A DNA stretch of 53,346 nucleotides from Monoraphidium neglectum (taxonomy: Eukaryota; Chlorophyta; Chlorophyceae; Sphaeropleales; Selenastraceae): the NCBI RefSeq assembly GCF_000611645.1, contig NW_014013602.1, forward strand, positions 1 through 53,346, read 5' to 3'. The notes beneath the pieces were generated by a model. It was not told where the DNA came from, did not search any database, and saw only the letters and a list, made by a program, of their open reading frames with translations. How positions within the stretch are numbered: position 1 is the stretch's first letter; each line of letters begins with the position of its first letter. This document shows positions 24,001 through 37,800 of the stretch, in pieces. The position numbers and the translations under genes were made by a program.

Positions 24001-25825
24001 TGCACCTGTCACGGTCGCCGCAGCAACTACCGCGCGTGTGTGCGCGTGCACCGAGTGGCCCTCAGCGCCCAGCGTGTGCTGTGGAAGGTGCTGCTCCATG
24101 ACACTGTCTCTTTCAAGAGCCTCCAGTACAGCTTTGCCGCCATGGACCAGGCAGAGAAGCAGGCGACGCGCATATACCGCAGGTTGGGTGCTTGCTGATC
24201 AAAAGTGTGGAGGGGGGCGCGAGGGGCTGATGGGCGAGCTGATACGCGCTGGTCATGCTGAAAGCTTGGCTGTGTGTCGAGAGGATGCAGGGCAAGAGCA
24301 GTGTGGCGGTGCGACAGAAGCAAGCAAAGTGCACTCTGACCATCCAGCTTCTACATGACTGTCGACTGATAACCCCCTGCCCCTGCCGTCCCACTCACCT
24401 TCTGTTGTGTTCGCCAACTCCGCTGCAGGGCCCTCGAGCGCTACCCCTCCAATGGGCGGCTGCTGAAGATCTACGGCCGCTTCCTGGAGTGGGTGCGCAA
24501 CGAGCCTGGCCTGGCCCAAAGGTACTACACTGAGGCCGCAAAGCAAGGCACAGGGCAGAGCCTGCTGGGGCTCATGGGGGCCGGTTCAAGCAGGACTGAG
24601 CAGGACGAGATGCTGAAGGTGAAGGGGGTGTCTGCGGGCTGTGAAGTGCGTGGTGGCATTTTCAAAGGGGGGTGGCTGCATGAGTGAGGTTGAAAGCAAA
24701 TTGAAACGTGAGGGTTTCTTTGCGTCATGATGTCCTTCCTGGTGGACTGCACCAGCTCTCACCTGTGAGCTGGAGTTTTCACCAGCGCAGCCAATGCAAT
24801 TGGCCGGTTCATCCCTAATGGACACATCGCTCTCAGACCCGGCCCCTCCCTGTGTGCGCGCACCTCACTCCCATCCTTGCAGGCCCTTGGCGCAGTCGAC
24901 GAGGTGTGTGATGGCATCGTCGTCGTCAATGCAGTGGGCATGATTGTCGCCATCAACAGGGCCGCCTATGAGATGTTTGAGTACTCTGAGGGCGAGCTGG
25001 AGACAAAGAGCGTGAGATGGGGAAAAGCAGAGTGTTGTGGGGTGGACAAGAGCGCTGGGAGCGTATTGAGGAGGTGTGACATGAAGGGGGAACTGTGCAT
25101 GGTGGTCAGGGGGCTATGGAGGGCCTTCTAGCCCACATTGTCGCCGCGCAAGCAAGGAGCTTGCAGGAAGGAGGGCAGCAGGGTGGGGCCCCCTATCTTG
25201 CAGGGGGCGTTCCAGCATTGAGGTCATAAGGAGGTTCATGGGCACTTCTCAGCGTGCTGTGACGACCCGCCTTTCGTTGGTGTTCGTCAACCCACCTCCT
25301 CGCCCCAGGTCTCGTGCCTTATGCCCCAGCCCTTCAGCAGCCGCCACAACAGGTGAGCCTGATCCCCAAAAAGGACTGGGATGGGACGGGACACTCCTTC
25401 GTAAAGTGCAGCCAAGTGCGCAGCACCCCCCCACCAGCTGCTCGCGGCACATCCGCACCGTTGCTGCCGCAACCCTGGCGGCCCTCTCACGCCTCCCCCT
25501 TCCCAACACCATGGCCCATCATCGATCGTGACACCTCTCAACATTCTGCCCATGTTGCCCATGTCCGAGAACACACTCAACCCCCGCACCCCTTCTAAGC
25601 GCATGCATGAGGCATGCACGCACGTTCACGTGCACGTACGCACACACACCCACAAGCCCCCCCCCAACACACACACACACACACAAACACACAAAGACTC
25701 GTCTTCCCACCACCCCGCAACCCCCCCCTCAAAACACACACGAATGTGCATCCGCGGAGAAGTACACACACGCATGCACACACCCCCACCCATACGCACG
25801 TGGACTCCCACACCAACGCGGATCA

Positions 25826-25871
<46 letters not shown>

Positions 25872-28800
25872 ACACATACACACACGCGCGCCTGCTTCTC
25901 TGACAGCTACATCTCACGTTGTGTCGAGTCTGGCAATCCGCACATCCTCAACAAGCAGAGGAGCATGGTGGGCATCACCAAGCACCATACAATATTCCCC
26001 GTGAATATCACTGCGATCAAGCTGTCTGGAAACGGCCAGGTGCGGCCCTGTAGTTGAAGCATAAGCAGGCTCAGCCTGGTTTGAAAGAGAGGGTGCACCC
26101 CAGGGTGCATGCGTGTGGTGTCCAAGGACTTCCATGGCGGGCTGGGCAGCCCGGCAGGTGCGCCCTGTGCCAACGCACCCCATGAAGGGCCAGGCACATG
26201 TCATGAGCTCAGCCACTTGTGGTTGGTCCTGCGCGCCAGCCTGCGGCCGCCAACAAGGACGACTATGGTGTCCGACTACCCGCTTCCGCCATGCGTGGTT
26301 GCCGTCACGTTATCAGTGACGCGCCCGCCACCCTGCGCCACCCCTCCCACCCAAGGACTGCATGTTCATGGCTCTCTTGCGCCGCTCCGAGCACCCCGAC
26401 CCCACGATGGTGCAGCTCTGGGTTGCCGCCGGGACGGGCACCATTCTCTGTGGGGATGAGCGCTGCGCCGACACTTTTGGGCTGGCGCCTTCGGACATCT
26501 CAGGGCGTGCCTTCTCAAGCCTGGGGCCTGACTCAGAGGCGTTGGACAGGTGGGGCCCGAGATTGGGCGAAGCAACTGGAGTGGGGAGGGGGTGATTGGG
26601 TCTGGCACGGCATGGGCATCGTGCATGTAGCTTCGAGGTACTTGTTTGTGTCGACACAGATTGGTCTGTACGTGGTGGACATGGTTCAAGAGAAGGAAAG
26701 TGTACTTGGGTCTGAGTGCTTGCTATTGGGGCTGACTTTGCAAAGTATTGCTGCAGCTGCTTGCGTCTAAAGGCTCAAGGTGATTTTGAATGCACTAGAA
26801 AGCGCAGCGTTCAGCATCTTTGCGTCTCCACCTGACCAGCTGGAGTCATTGACACGAGAGCCACGCGCAACTGGGCGAGAGAGCGGAGCATGTGACTGAC
26901 AAGCAAGTAGGCGGGCGGTTGCCAAAGCCTGCAGGCTTTGGCAGCAGCTGCTGCCAGCAACAGTCCACCCTCACCACCTCGCGCAACCCCAAACCCACCC
27001 CCTACCTCCGCAACCGTGCACACCTCAACCCCTCGTTCATGGCGGCAATCAAGGCTGATCGCACGCGCCAGCAGCCTGCCTGTTGGTGAGCGCACCGATA
27101 CGGTCCTGAGCCTGGAGACCAAACTGCTTCACAAGTGAGGAGCTAGTGGGGTTGGGGAGGGTGGTGAGCTGGTGGGGAGCTGGTATAGTGCAGCAGAGAT
27201 TCGTGCAAATGCGACCAGTGTGCGGCATCGCAAATGCCGGGCAACGGTCAGTTGTGCCATATGATTGGAGGAAAGAGCAGGAGGGTTCGCGATCACCGCC
27301 TGTCCAGGACCCTTGCAGGCTTTCAGGGAGCCAGCTAGCTGCCTGCATATACACACTGCTTGTGCCACCGGCCGTCCTCACCCCTGAGATCTCATCGCCC
27401 ACCTCCGCCTCACCTTTCCCTAACCACCCCTCCCTGCCTTTTTGGCCGCCGTGACGTAGGTTCTTGCCGCCCGTGGACGTGCGTGTGGACGTGCAATATG
27501 CAGGCTCAGACTCGGAGGTCATCCTCATCCTCAATATACATGTGAGGGGCAGCCAGGGCAGCACCAAGCTTGTCAATTGGGAATGGCCGCAGAGGGAGAG
27601 CGGTGGAGGATTTTTTTCCCAATCCAGGCCCTGGCTGCTGGGAGAGGACGCGCTGCAGCAGGCGCAGCAGGAGGCGCAAGCGCCGGCGGAAACTGAACGG
27701 ATGCATGCGGCGGGGGCGGAGAGGGCGGCAGCGTTGAAAGCGGGGGCGGGCGGGCTGCAGGACGTGTATTTTCGAGTCATGTGGTTCCTGAAAATGGTAT
27801 TCCGTGGTCCCTCTCCCTTCCCCTGAAGGCGCCGGCGCTGGCTGGTGCCATGATGGTGGTGGATCATCAGGTGTGCCCAGACACCTTAGAGGGGCAGGGC
27901 GTGATGGGGGGCTGCTACCACGCATTTCATAAGCCTCTTGAACGAGGCAATCTGAGACCCTCTTTTTGCGGCGTCAGTGGTGTCGGTTGTGGAGCTACAC
28001 CATGCTTGCCAGCTGCAGGGGCCCTGGGGCCCTGTGGCAAGACTGCCCGCCTAGCGCCAGCCATACACCACCTCGCCCAATCACGGCCTTGACCCGTCCT
28101 GACATACCTTCTTGTGCTGCCAGTTGCGTGTCGTGTACGCGACCAACCAACTGGGCGCCATGCTGGGCTGCAGCGCGCGCCATGTGGCCTCCATGGACCT
28201 GGCGGCCATCATTCCGCCACCCTACAGCCAGATGCACGCGGGCTTCATGAAGGTGGGGGACAGGTCATTTCGCAGGGTTTGGGACTGGCAGCGGCACCCT
28301 GGCTTGCAGGTGTCCGTTTACAGGCGCAAGGGGCAGACGATGGCATGATCAGCCCTGCTAAGCAACGATTTTGTCGCTGTTGTGAGCGCGTTAAGACGCA
28401 CGACAGCCACCACTCTTCACATTGACGGCACACTCTGGTGCAGTTTGTGATGCAATCTTTTAACGGTTGTTCTCCCCCCCCCCCCCCCATTCTTCTCTGT
28501 GGCTTACCTTACTCCATAAGACCTGTCCTGCCTGCGTGGCGCCTGATCGCTCTTGCCCAGGGGGCATGAACCACACGCCCCAACCCCCACACCGTCGACC
28601 CAATCCCAACATCCCTCCCTGTGTCAAGGACATGGCCAGCAAGCCGCCTGCCAACAGCTGCCGCGCCGGCGCCGTGGTCCACCTGCTGCGCTCCAACGGG
28701 GTGAGGGTGCCGGTCACCCTGCAGCTCTCCACCCACGACGACGGGGAGCACGTGCAGCACACGGTCCGCGTGACGCCCTCGTCCGACGAGGCCGCCATGG

Positions 28801-31800
28801 ACAGGGCGCAGCTGGTGCTGGGGGTAGACGGGGACGGGGTCATCACGCGCGTCAACCCTGGGGCGACCAGGGCGCTATTTGGCTTCAATCCGCAGGTAGG
28901 AGACTGGGGCTGCTGCTGAGTCGCCGCTAGGTGGGGCGCGGGCATCTGTGGCGTTGGGTTCCCTCCCTTGGCCTGCAACACTCCTGGTTCGCGCACGTCC
29001 TTGCCGACAACACCCTTGCAAAGGCAACACATCAAGCTGCGCGGGCCAGTTTGAGCAGGCTTTTTGGATTACTATGTCAACTCGTGACCCTGTCTGCTGA
29101 TTTGGGTAACCCGTTGTGCTCCCCCTCTTGCAATCTCACTCGACGTGCCTGCACAAACCAAACACCCCCGCCCCGCCCGCTGATCACAGGACATGGTGGG
29201 GCGGCCCGTGCGCTCCGTTGTCAACGTGTTTGAAGAGTGGGCCAGCAGGCACGGGGAGGATGAGTCGCTGCTCACAGCCCTGGGGGTCAGAGCGTTGGAG
29301 GGTGCAGAGGATGCATGGCGTGTGGGGGTGCTCACCAGGGGACACGCAGGTGCCAAGGTGGGTTGATACAGGCAAAGAGCGCTGCGCACACACATTCACA
29401 TCTCCTTGCTGATGCACAAACACTGAGCCCTCTACGCATGCATGGATGTAGTACAGCAGCCCCACAAAACAGGCTGCTTGCAGTGCCACTTCCTCCCTGT
29501 CGTTTGAACACGGGATTATGGGCCTGTGACCACCAATTAATCCTCTTCGGTCCCCAAACTAATTCGTGTGTTGTGTATGGTGTGCAACCTCTTGCCACAT
29601 ACTCGCCACATACCTGCAACCAGGAGGACGATGCCAGCTTGAGCGTGTCCTCCTTCATGGCCGCCGTGCAGCAGCGCGGCCGCGTGCGGCCAGCCCTGCT
29701 GCAGGCGCACGTCGTCACAGCAAACCCCGACGATGACACCTGCACCCGCGGCGGCAGCGGATCCCTCGCTGCCACCACCATCCTGGCCTCTGCGACAGCT
29801 GCGGCTGGAAACGAGGGTGACGCGTCGCTCCAGCTGGTGCTGTGGCGCGCTGACGCACTGTCTGCAGTCATTGAGTTGGACCAGGCGCTGAGAGTTGTGA
29901 GGGCGGATGCTGCCGCTGGGCTGCTGTTCGGGGTCAGCAGCAAGCTGCTGGTCAAGATGGACTTCAAAAGGTGAACAGACATGACATTCATGGCCCTGCA
30001 CAACCCACTGCATCCTAACGCAGACACCACTGCGTGCATGGTAGAGTCTTGCAACTTGCTCATGCGCTCCCCTGTCACGTGCAAGGACCTCGCATGCATC
30101 CAAACCCCCAGCACTTTGCTCCCCTGGCCGTCCGTCCTCCCATTGGTAGGCTGGCCGGACTGCCGCAGAGCGCCACCGCCGTCGACCTGTTGACGGCTGC
30201 CACAGGAGCTCCAGGGCCTGGGAAGAGGGGCGGCCTCAAGGCGGGCGCAGCACCAAAGGTCGGCGTGCGCAAGACGCTGCGCGCCACGCATGCGGACGGC
30301 GGGCCGCTGGTGCTGCACATGCAGGTGGGGGAAGGGTGTGTGTCCAGGTGGACCGAATGGTGCTTGGTGGGCCGGCGGGATTATGAGAGGCCCGGCTGGC
30401 GATCTGCCTCGTGCAGGTAGTTGGGCGCCATGGCGGCAGTTACCCTGCTGTTGAACACCTTGCATTACAGGGCAATCTGCCGCCAGCCCCGGCAAGTACC
30501 CACACCCCTTAACTGTTTATCCACGAACCTGATAACTCCCAGCATCATTTGCTTTCTCAATTCACCACCCTCTCTCTTTCTCACTGCCCCTAGGCTGTGT
30601 CCATGCCAACTCGTGGCGAACAAAGAATCGCAGTGCGCCTGCAGCTGGCAGAGCCCTCAGCCGGCAGCATGGAGCCACTACTGGCGCTCAAGAGTGTGAC
30701 ACTATCGCCTGCGGGCGCATTCCCCGTCCGGGCCGCTACCGGCGACAGCGAGTCCAGCGGCAGCAGTAACGCCGGCGGCAGCGGCGACAGTGGTCAGGCT
30801 GCAGGCGAGCAGGGCGCGATGGCCGGCTGCAAGGTTGGTCCTGGTTCGAAGCCCGTCGGGTTTCGCAAGGTGGCGGCGCTGGACAAAGGCGGGGACGATG
30901 AAGCCAACGTTGGCGGTGACAGAGGCAGTGATGCGGAGCTGCGAGGCGCGCAAAGAGCGCAGGAGGACCCCAGGTGTGCAGTTGCTGACGGGTAGTGCTT
31001 GTGTCGCGTGTCGGTGTGTTTTGCCCCAAAACGGCAAAACACATCAAAACACATATGTCGACATCAAATAATTTTATGTCGACATACTGCTGCCGCAGGC
31101 TGCTGCAGCTTGCTCAATTGTATGATGTGCACATCAAGGCAAACTGCGAGGTGCATGAATCCGCCTCCATGCTGGTCTCAACCAACCCAAATCTCAACAG
31201 GAGTCGCGTGGCAGAGTGGGTCAGGCAGTTAGAGGCATGCAACAAGGGCCGACCAGCGGAGGAGGACAGGAGCGACGGAGGAGCAGAGGTGGAGAAGAAA
31301 GGGGGCGGCCGCAGAGGCAGTGGCGGTTTGCGTGACGGCGGTCTTGGCCTTGCTCCTGTCAGAGGCGGCGGCAACAGCGCTGCCTTGGCCGACGACAGCC
31401 GCACGCACCACCCCGCCCCGGGCGCCGGCAACAAGCCTGGCCTTGGTGCAGCGGCGATGGGCGAGGCCGCTGAGAGCCAGGTGTCTGGGTCAGAGCCCGG
31501 CGACGGCGAGAGCGTTGCCGCAGGGGACCATCACGCTGACGAGGACCTAGCCTCAGACTTCAGGTGATCCAGGGGTACCGTGAACAGGGGCACCTGGTGG
31601 AGCTGCTGGCCGTGCTTGGCTCGAGGTCGCACCCCCTTGGTCAGCTCCTGACGTGTGTTATCGCTGACGTCCCGCTGGTATCCCCAATCACCGGACGCCA
31701 CCCCAAGTACAGCATGCAGCCTCTTCGATTGCGTTTTAAAGGGCACGGGAACAAATGCGTGTCTGGCGTCAATATCACCAGACCGCCAGCCCAAGCACCT

Positions 31801-34800
31801 GACCCACCCCACATGTTTCATGCTCACCCTTCAGGCGCGCCAAGCGCCTGAAAAAGCTGAAGCGGATGCTGACCAGCACCGCAGCACAATCCTGCACACT
31901 GCGCTTCCAGCAGCACACGTGGCTGTGTGTTGGCATGCTGCTGATGGCCCACATTGTGGGGTACGCCATACTGTCTACCCAGCTACAGAAACGGTCTGAG
32001 TGAGTGCCTGGAAACCGAGGCTGGCTGGGGAGGGTGCGAGCCCAACCAGGGAGAGTGGGTTAGCAACCAGTGTCAGTGGTGTGTTGAGGTCTGACAACGC
32101 GGGGGTGAGTCTTGCATCAACTGCCGATTTTGTCTACTGGCAGCAAAGCTCCCCCGTGTGTGAGGCGTACTGTATTAAACACCACTTTTGACCACAGTAG
32201 CCCCTTTTACAAGCACCTGCAATCCCCTATCTCTTCATAGGGACATGAACAGCACTGGCGACATGACCTTCACGACCGACCGCTTCCAGCGCGTGGCCAT
32301 GCGCACTCACTTTGCTCAGAGGTGCTCCCTGCCCGAGTTTGCCGGCTTTGAGGTGAGCGCAGGGATTGTATCCCTGTGGGCAGGGTTGTGACTGTCTGAC
32401 AAGGTCCTCGTCTGCTACTGTGCACTGACCAGCTGCTGACAACCGGCACCACAGCAGTGTTACCCCTTCCCTGTGAGGTGCTGCGCTGCAGCAGGCTGCC
32501 GCTAGCCTTGCAGGCTGATTCCAGTTCCGTCGTGCCAAAGTCCAATGTGATACCACCACTGAAAAATGAGGCCTGTGTACGGCAGTATCCAGCAACTGTT
32601 GAGATTCCCCCTCCCTTGCCCAAGGTGTGCTCTCCGGCGTCCCAGAAGAACTCCTACAAGCGCCTGCTGACCAACCTTGACCTCATCCACGCGGGCCACA
32701 TGGTGAGGATGCATGCCATCACGCTTGCGGCTGGCATCTTGCCATGCGCACAGCAGGGCCGCACAATCGGGTGGGGCGGGCGGTCTTCAAACACTGCCGG
32801 AGAGGAACAAATCAAATTCCTTTACACTGAGCACCTGCCAGTATGTTCTCAGCTTCTGTTTGGACTTCTCAGCTTCTGTTTGGACTCCTGCAACCCTCCA
32901 CGTTGCTCCCCTGCGCCTCAGGAGCTGTACTTGGGCGAGAACAAGTTGAGTGCATTCCCAGATCCGCGGCTGTATGACTTCTGGACGCACCACAAGCTGC
33001 CAGAGCAGGTGAGGTGCCTGCATCAACACCCCCCTCCCAACCACCCACCCCCCACACACGCGCACGCGCACACATACACACATTTGCACACACGCACATC
33101 CACAAGCACACGCCCCCACACACGCACACGTTTGCCGACACAATTCATTCGTTCTAGTTTGGACGACGAGCTGAATGCCCGCAGCTGATGCAGCAACTGC
33201 CGCACAGCAATAGTGGTCTTGCCTTTCACATGACCCGCGCAAGGCACTGGAGGCGTGCTTGGACCCAAAGCTTGCGCTTGCTCATGCAGGTGTGGAGACA
33301 AGGGAGCTCAAACAGCAGTGGAGTTATGAGCTCTCGCAATGCGACTTTGTGGGAGCTGGGCAACAGGTTGGGCTTGACAGACTCCTATGTGACCCAAAAC
33401 AAACCGACGGTGCAGCACCACTTGGTGGTGGTAGTTGGGTGCATGGGGGCCTGTTCTGAGGCTTGGCAGCGGCCGACTTGCTCACATATTGCTTCAAGCG
33501 ATTCACTCCCTGCTGCTGTATATGGTCGCACCCTGCCGTATCCCCTTGCTGCCCTGCTGTTGCACCCCGTTTCCACCACTCCTGTCCACGACATTTGCAC
33601 CCACACCCTCCCCCCCACCCAAAAAACCGACACAAACACGTGAGTTCTCACCTTCAGGCATTGGCCTTGCTGCTACCTGCCCCGACACCCTTGCACCTAC
33701 CAGGTTCATATCTGCCGGGTATGACGTGTACTCCATCGGGCAGCGTGTAGGAGCAGCTCTTGAGAATGAAACCTCATTCAGATACATGCACCTCAACGGA
33801 CCAGAATCGCTGTCGTTTGGGTACAGGTGCGGCAGCATGCACAAGACCCCCCTTGCAAATAGACAGCATATGCTGAGGTCGGATGCCTCCAGGGTTCACG
33901 GCACCCACCTTTTTGCAAATGCAGAAGGACAATCAATTGAGTGTGTTGCCTAGCCAAGGTTGCTGCCCGCGCTGTTTTATCTCAAGCTTGCAAGTATTGC
34001 TGAGCACATATCCATGGCCCCAAGCCTTCTGCGTGAAGACCAAATGTCGCACCCACCTGTCTTCCCCCCATGCAGGTGGAGCCTTGATCTGCAGGTGGAC
34101 TTTTCCTATATGTTGCTTGGGAACCTCAGCCGCTGGCTAATCGTACTGCTAATTGTCGAGGCTTTGGTGATCCAAGTGCGGACCCGAGTGCTGGGGTTTG
34201 GTGGGGCATGTGAGGTTAAGGGGCGACACAGGGATGCACGCACTATGGCAGTGGTTGACGGTTTGCAGCACACGACGCAGTGCGTGCACCAGCACAAGGT
34301 CTATGGCGTGTGCACAAGCTGGACGAGTGGCCAGACCTGAGCATGCCCTGCCCTCCCTTTGTGTTGTTGTGTGCCCCCCACCCCCACTAACGGTGCTGTC
34401 ACCACCGCCTAGGTTGCAGCCTCTCCCTCAAATGCTCATGCTTTGCACCTCTCCGTCCAAACCCTGCAGGGCGCCTGCCTGTTCTACCAGTTCATCCTAT
34501 TGCGCACAGTCAACATCCAGCATGCGATGCGCTTCAGCGTCTTCCTGGCCCTGCCATCAGCCACCATACGCATAATGGCTAGCCGGCAGATGGCGGTGAG
34601 CAGGCGGATGGCTGTGCTGGGCATGGACAAATTGTATGGGGCCATTACCCTCCCCTCAAGCGAGCGAGACGTCTGCCGGGGCATGCATGTGGGAATGTTC
34701 AATGGCACTTCTGCATTTTGCAGGCCGCACATTTGTACTTTATCTATCCGAACATGAAAAGCACATGTACAAAGACAGCACACAAACTTTGACGCATAGG

Positions 34801-37800
34801 TCGATGATGACGGGCACGGGGAAGTGGATGACGACGACGATCTTGAGGTGCTGATGACTCATGAGCAGAGTCGCGCCGGCTACACCAACACCAGTGGCGC
34901 CGCAGACGCGGGTGGCAAGAGAGGCACAAAGAGCGTGCGCCTGGCGGCCGACGACGACGGTGAGGACTGGGTTGTCAGGTGTGCATGCAGGAGACACAGC
35001 GTGGCTCTGCTTTCCGCAGACCTGAGCTGAGCATGGGCTACCGGGGCAGTCTAAGGCTTAAATTTGCCCCTAGACATCTTCCCTCATCCTCCCTGATGGT
35101 CCTGCAACACAACAGACAAAATCAAGGAAAACGATAGCCCTAGAAAGGGCAAGGCAAATTCTGCCAGCAAAAAGAGCCGCCCCAGCAGCGCTGCTACCAA
35201 GGCGAAGAACGACAAGAAGCCACCGCTGCCCAAGACGCTGTGGCAGCAACCCTGCCATGCGCTGCTGTCGGCCTGGATGGACTCCGATATCAAGGTGGGG
35301 GCCCTTGCCGGCAGCATCAACTGAACACTAGTCTCGTTGCGCCCGTCTCTCAGCCCCCACCTCCCCTCAGTTGCAGGCTATCGCACATCCGCGCCCGCCC
35401 CTCGCCCCCCACACGCCCTTCGTGTAGCTCAACGGCAAGAAACTGGTCTCCAACAACAATGTGGTCCTGAAGCTTATGCTCCCGCTGCTCGTGTGGGCGG
35501 TGGCTGTCCTGGCGGTGTTTGGAATCTCCTTCCAGAGATTGGCCGGGCTGCAGGGGCCTCTAGCGTCGCTGAACGCGGCGGCGCGGGTCACTTACCTCTT
35601 CAGCTCCGTCCGCCTGACGGTGAGCTCCAGGCTCACGTGGTGGGAAACGGGTGGGTGGCCCGTCGAACGGCTATGGTCCGACTGCCGACGCATTCCTCGG
35701 GCGGTGCAACCAGTGGGTGCCGCAGTGGGGCTTTGTTGCAGTCGATTGGCACGTAGTTTCCCGTAGAGCTGTGATGACCGCACTCCGAACGCGCCGTGCT
35801 CACCCCTCGTCCAGGGCACCTACCTGGCCTTCAACACCGACCGCAGTCAGCATGACGGCTTCAGAGACACCCTGCTGCAGACGATAGCTGACATGAGGAA
35901 GGAGTGAGCGTAGAGACCCGGCGTGCGACAGCATCAATCGCAAGAAAATGGCCGCATCGTGCTTCACGAGCAAAGTAGTGTGCCTCTTATGGGCCACGCA
36001 CTCTCCTCAGCCTCCAGGCGATCATCCTGCCCTGGCAGCACCACCGACTGGTGTTGGTGCACACAGCGTGCTCTGCATCCCTTCCCGCATTGCTGGTTGT
36101 TGGCACTGCACGCCATCGCCGGCTGTGAATCTCACACCTCACCATTGTCGCCGACAGTGGTGGTGGCCTACCACAACAATCAGGCGGCCTGCATCACAGG
36201 TGATGACGCTGTAGTCAATCCATTCAGCCCGCTCACCTTCCAACTGTCCGGCGCACTTTGTCAGGTATCATGCTCTGTTGTATGGCGGCAACATTCATCA
36301 CAGTGAGCCATTTGCGGACGTTCCACACGTGGGAGGCCAGCGTGCATATTGTTTCTGCACGCAATACATCGGAGGTGTCGATCTGCAGACAGCAGGTGGT
36401 ATCATGCCACCCCAGATCTACAGCTGTTGTGCATGCGTGCTGGCTTCGCACACTGCAGAGCTTGCCGCTCAGCTCTGTGTTTGATGATGGGCAGGGAATA
36501 TATCACACCCCACCCCAGCCACCACAATTCTTCATCCCCTTACCCCCTTTGCCTCAACTCCTGTCCCACCGTCTCACCGCTCAGTCGCCGACGGTGTTAC
36601 GTATCGCACCGAGACACCAGCGGCTGCGTTTGCCAACGCCGATTTTGCTGAGCTCTTCTTCAGGTTGGTGGGACCAGGGAGGGGGGGTGTTGAGATGCAT
36701 TCCTGGTCTTGAGCAGGGTCACACTTGTTTACCTGAGGTGATGTCATCAGCTGCAACGGCAGCACACAGCTGTGACACCACGTGATGCGGTCTCTCAGCT
36801 TGATAAAAGCGAACTCAAACTGCTCACCCGGCACACACGCCCGCAGACACGTTTTTCAATGGATTGTTGTGCATACACCGGATCCGCCACCTCTAACCCC
36901 CAGGACTGATGAGTGCGTCCGGAACGACAAGAACACATGCTTCAAGCCCGACAGCCCCTACTTTCAAATCACGCATCGCGGGCTTGATGCAATGGTGGAG
37001 CGATACATGGACTTGAGCGAGGCGTTCTGCCACTTGCCACCAGAGCTGGCCCTGGCTAACCACACGACGTAAGGGGCCTGGCGGTGTAGGGCATGCGGGG
37101 TCGATGCACCTGTCAAGGAGGGGGTGTGGACGCAGCACGTTGACTGACGAGCGCACGCGTTGGTGAGGTGCTGCTCGCACTCTGACCACTCAGCGCTCAT
37201 ACCCTGAATGCACTCATCTCACCGTCATTGCGGCCCACTTATAACATCTCTTTTGAACTCATGGCTGCAGGTTTCTGTGGCTGAATACAATCGGGCCCAA
37301 TGACATGGTCGAAGGGTGAGATCCCATCTGAGCCAGGCTAGTCAGCGTGGCGAGCCCGCACGCGGGGGTGCGTGGTCTTGAGCAACCTAGCATCAACCGC
37401 TTCGCCCTACGCCCCATCAACGACATGAATCAAAACCATTGCTGAGTCCTGCTTGGCCCAACCAACGCCACCTGTATCCCCCCTTGCCGCCGAGCAGGAT
37501 CTACCGCGCCGTGGACCTTTTCGAGAGTGAGGGGTCCGGGTCATCAGCTGCATGGGACGCACGCGACTGCTGAGCGTTGCACCCACAACAATTCACCCAG
37601 CAGCTGTTCTCAATCCCAACCTCCTGGTTGCGCCTGCAGCTCAGCACGCCCCCAATGCCTTGCTTGGTCACATGCGCACCTCGTCACGACATGCCCGCGC
37701 TTGTACACGGTACGTTGCAGCCCACACCATCAGCAAGTTTCATCAAGTGACGCAGCTGCACCAGATTATGCTGGTGATCACCATATTCGTCTTTCTGGGC

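Noticed and set aside
29332..30495. 387-codon minus-strand open frame opposite TmcB-like exons 30-32
   Set aside because: It crosses exon/intron boundaries of a well-supported plus-strand gene, is Cys/Arg-rich low-complexity in translation, and reflects GC-rich codon bias.
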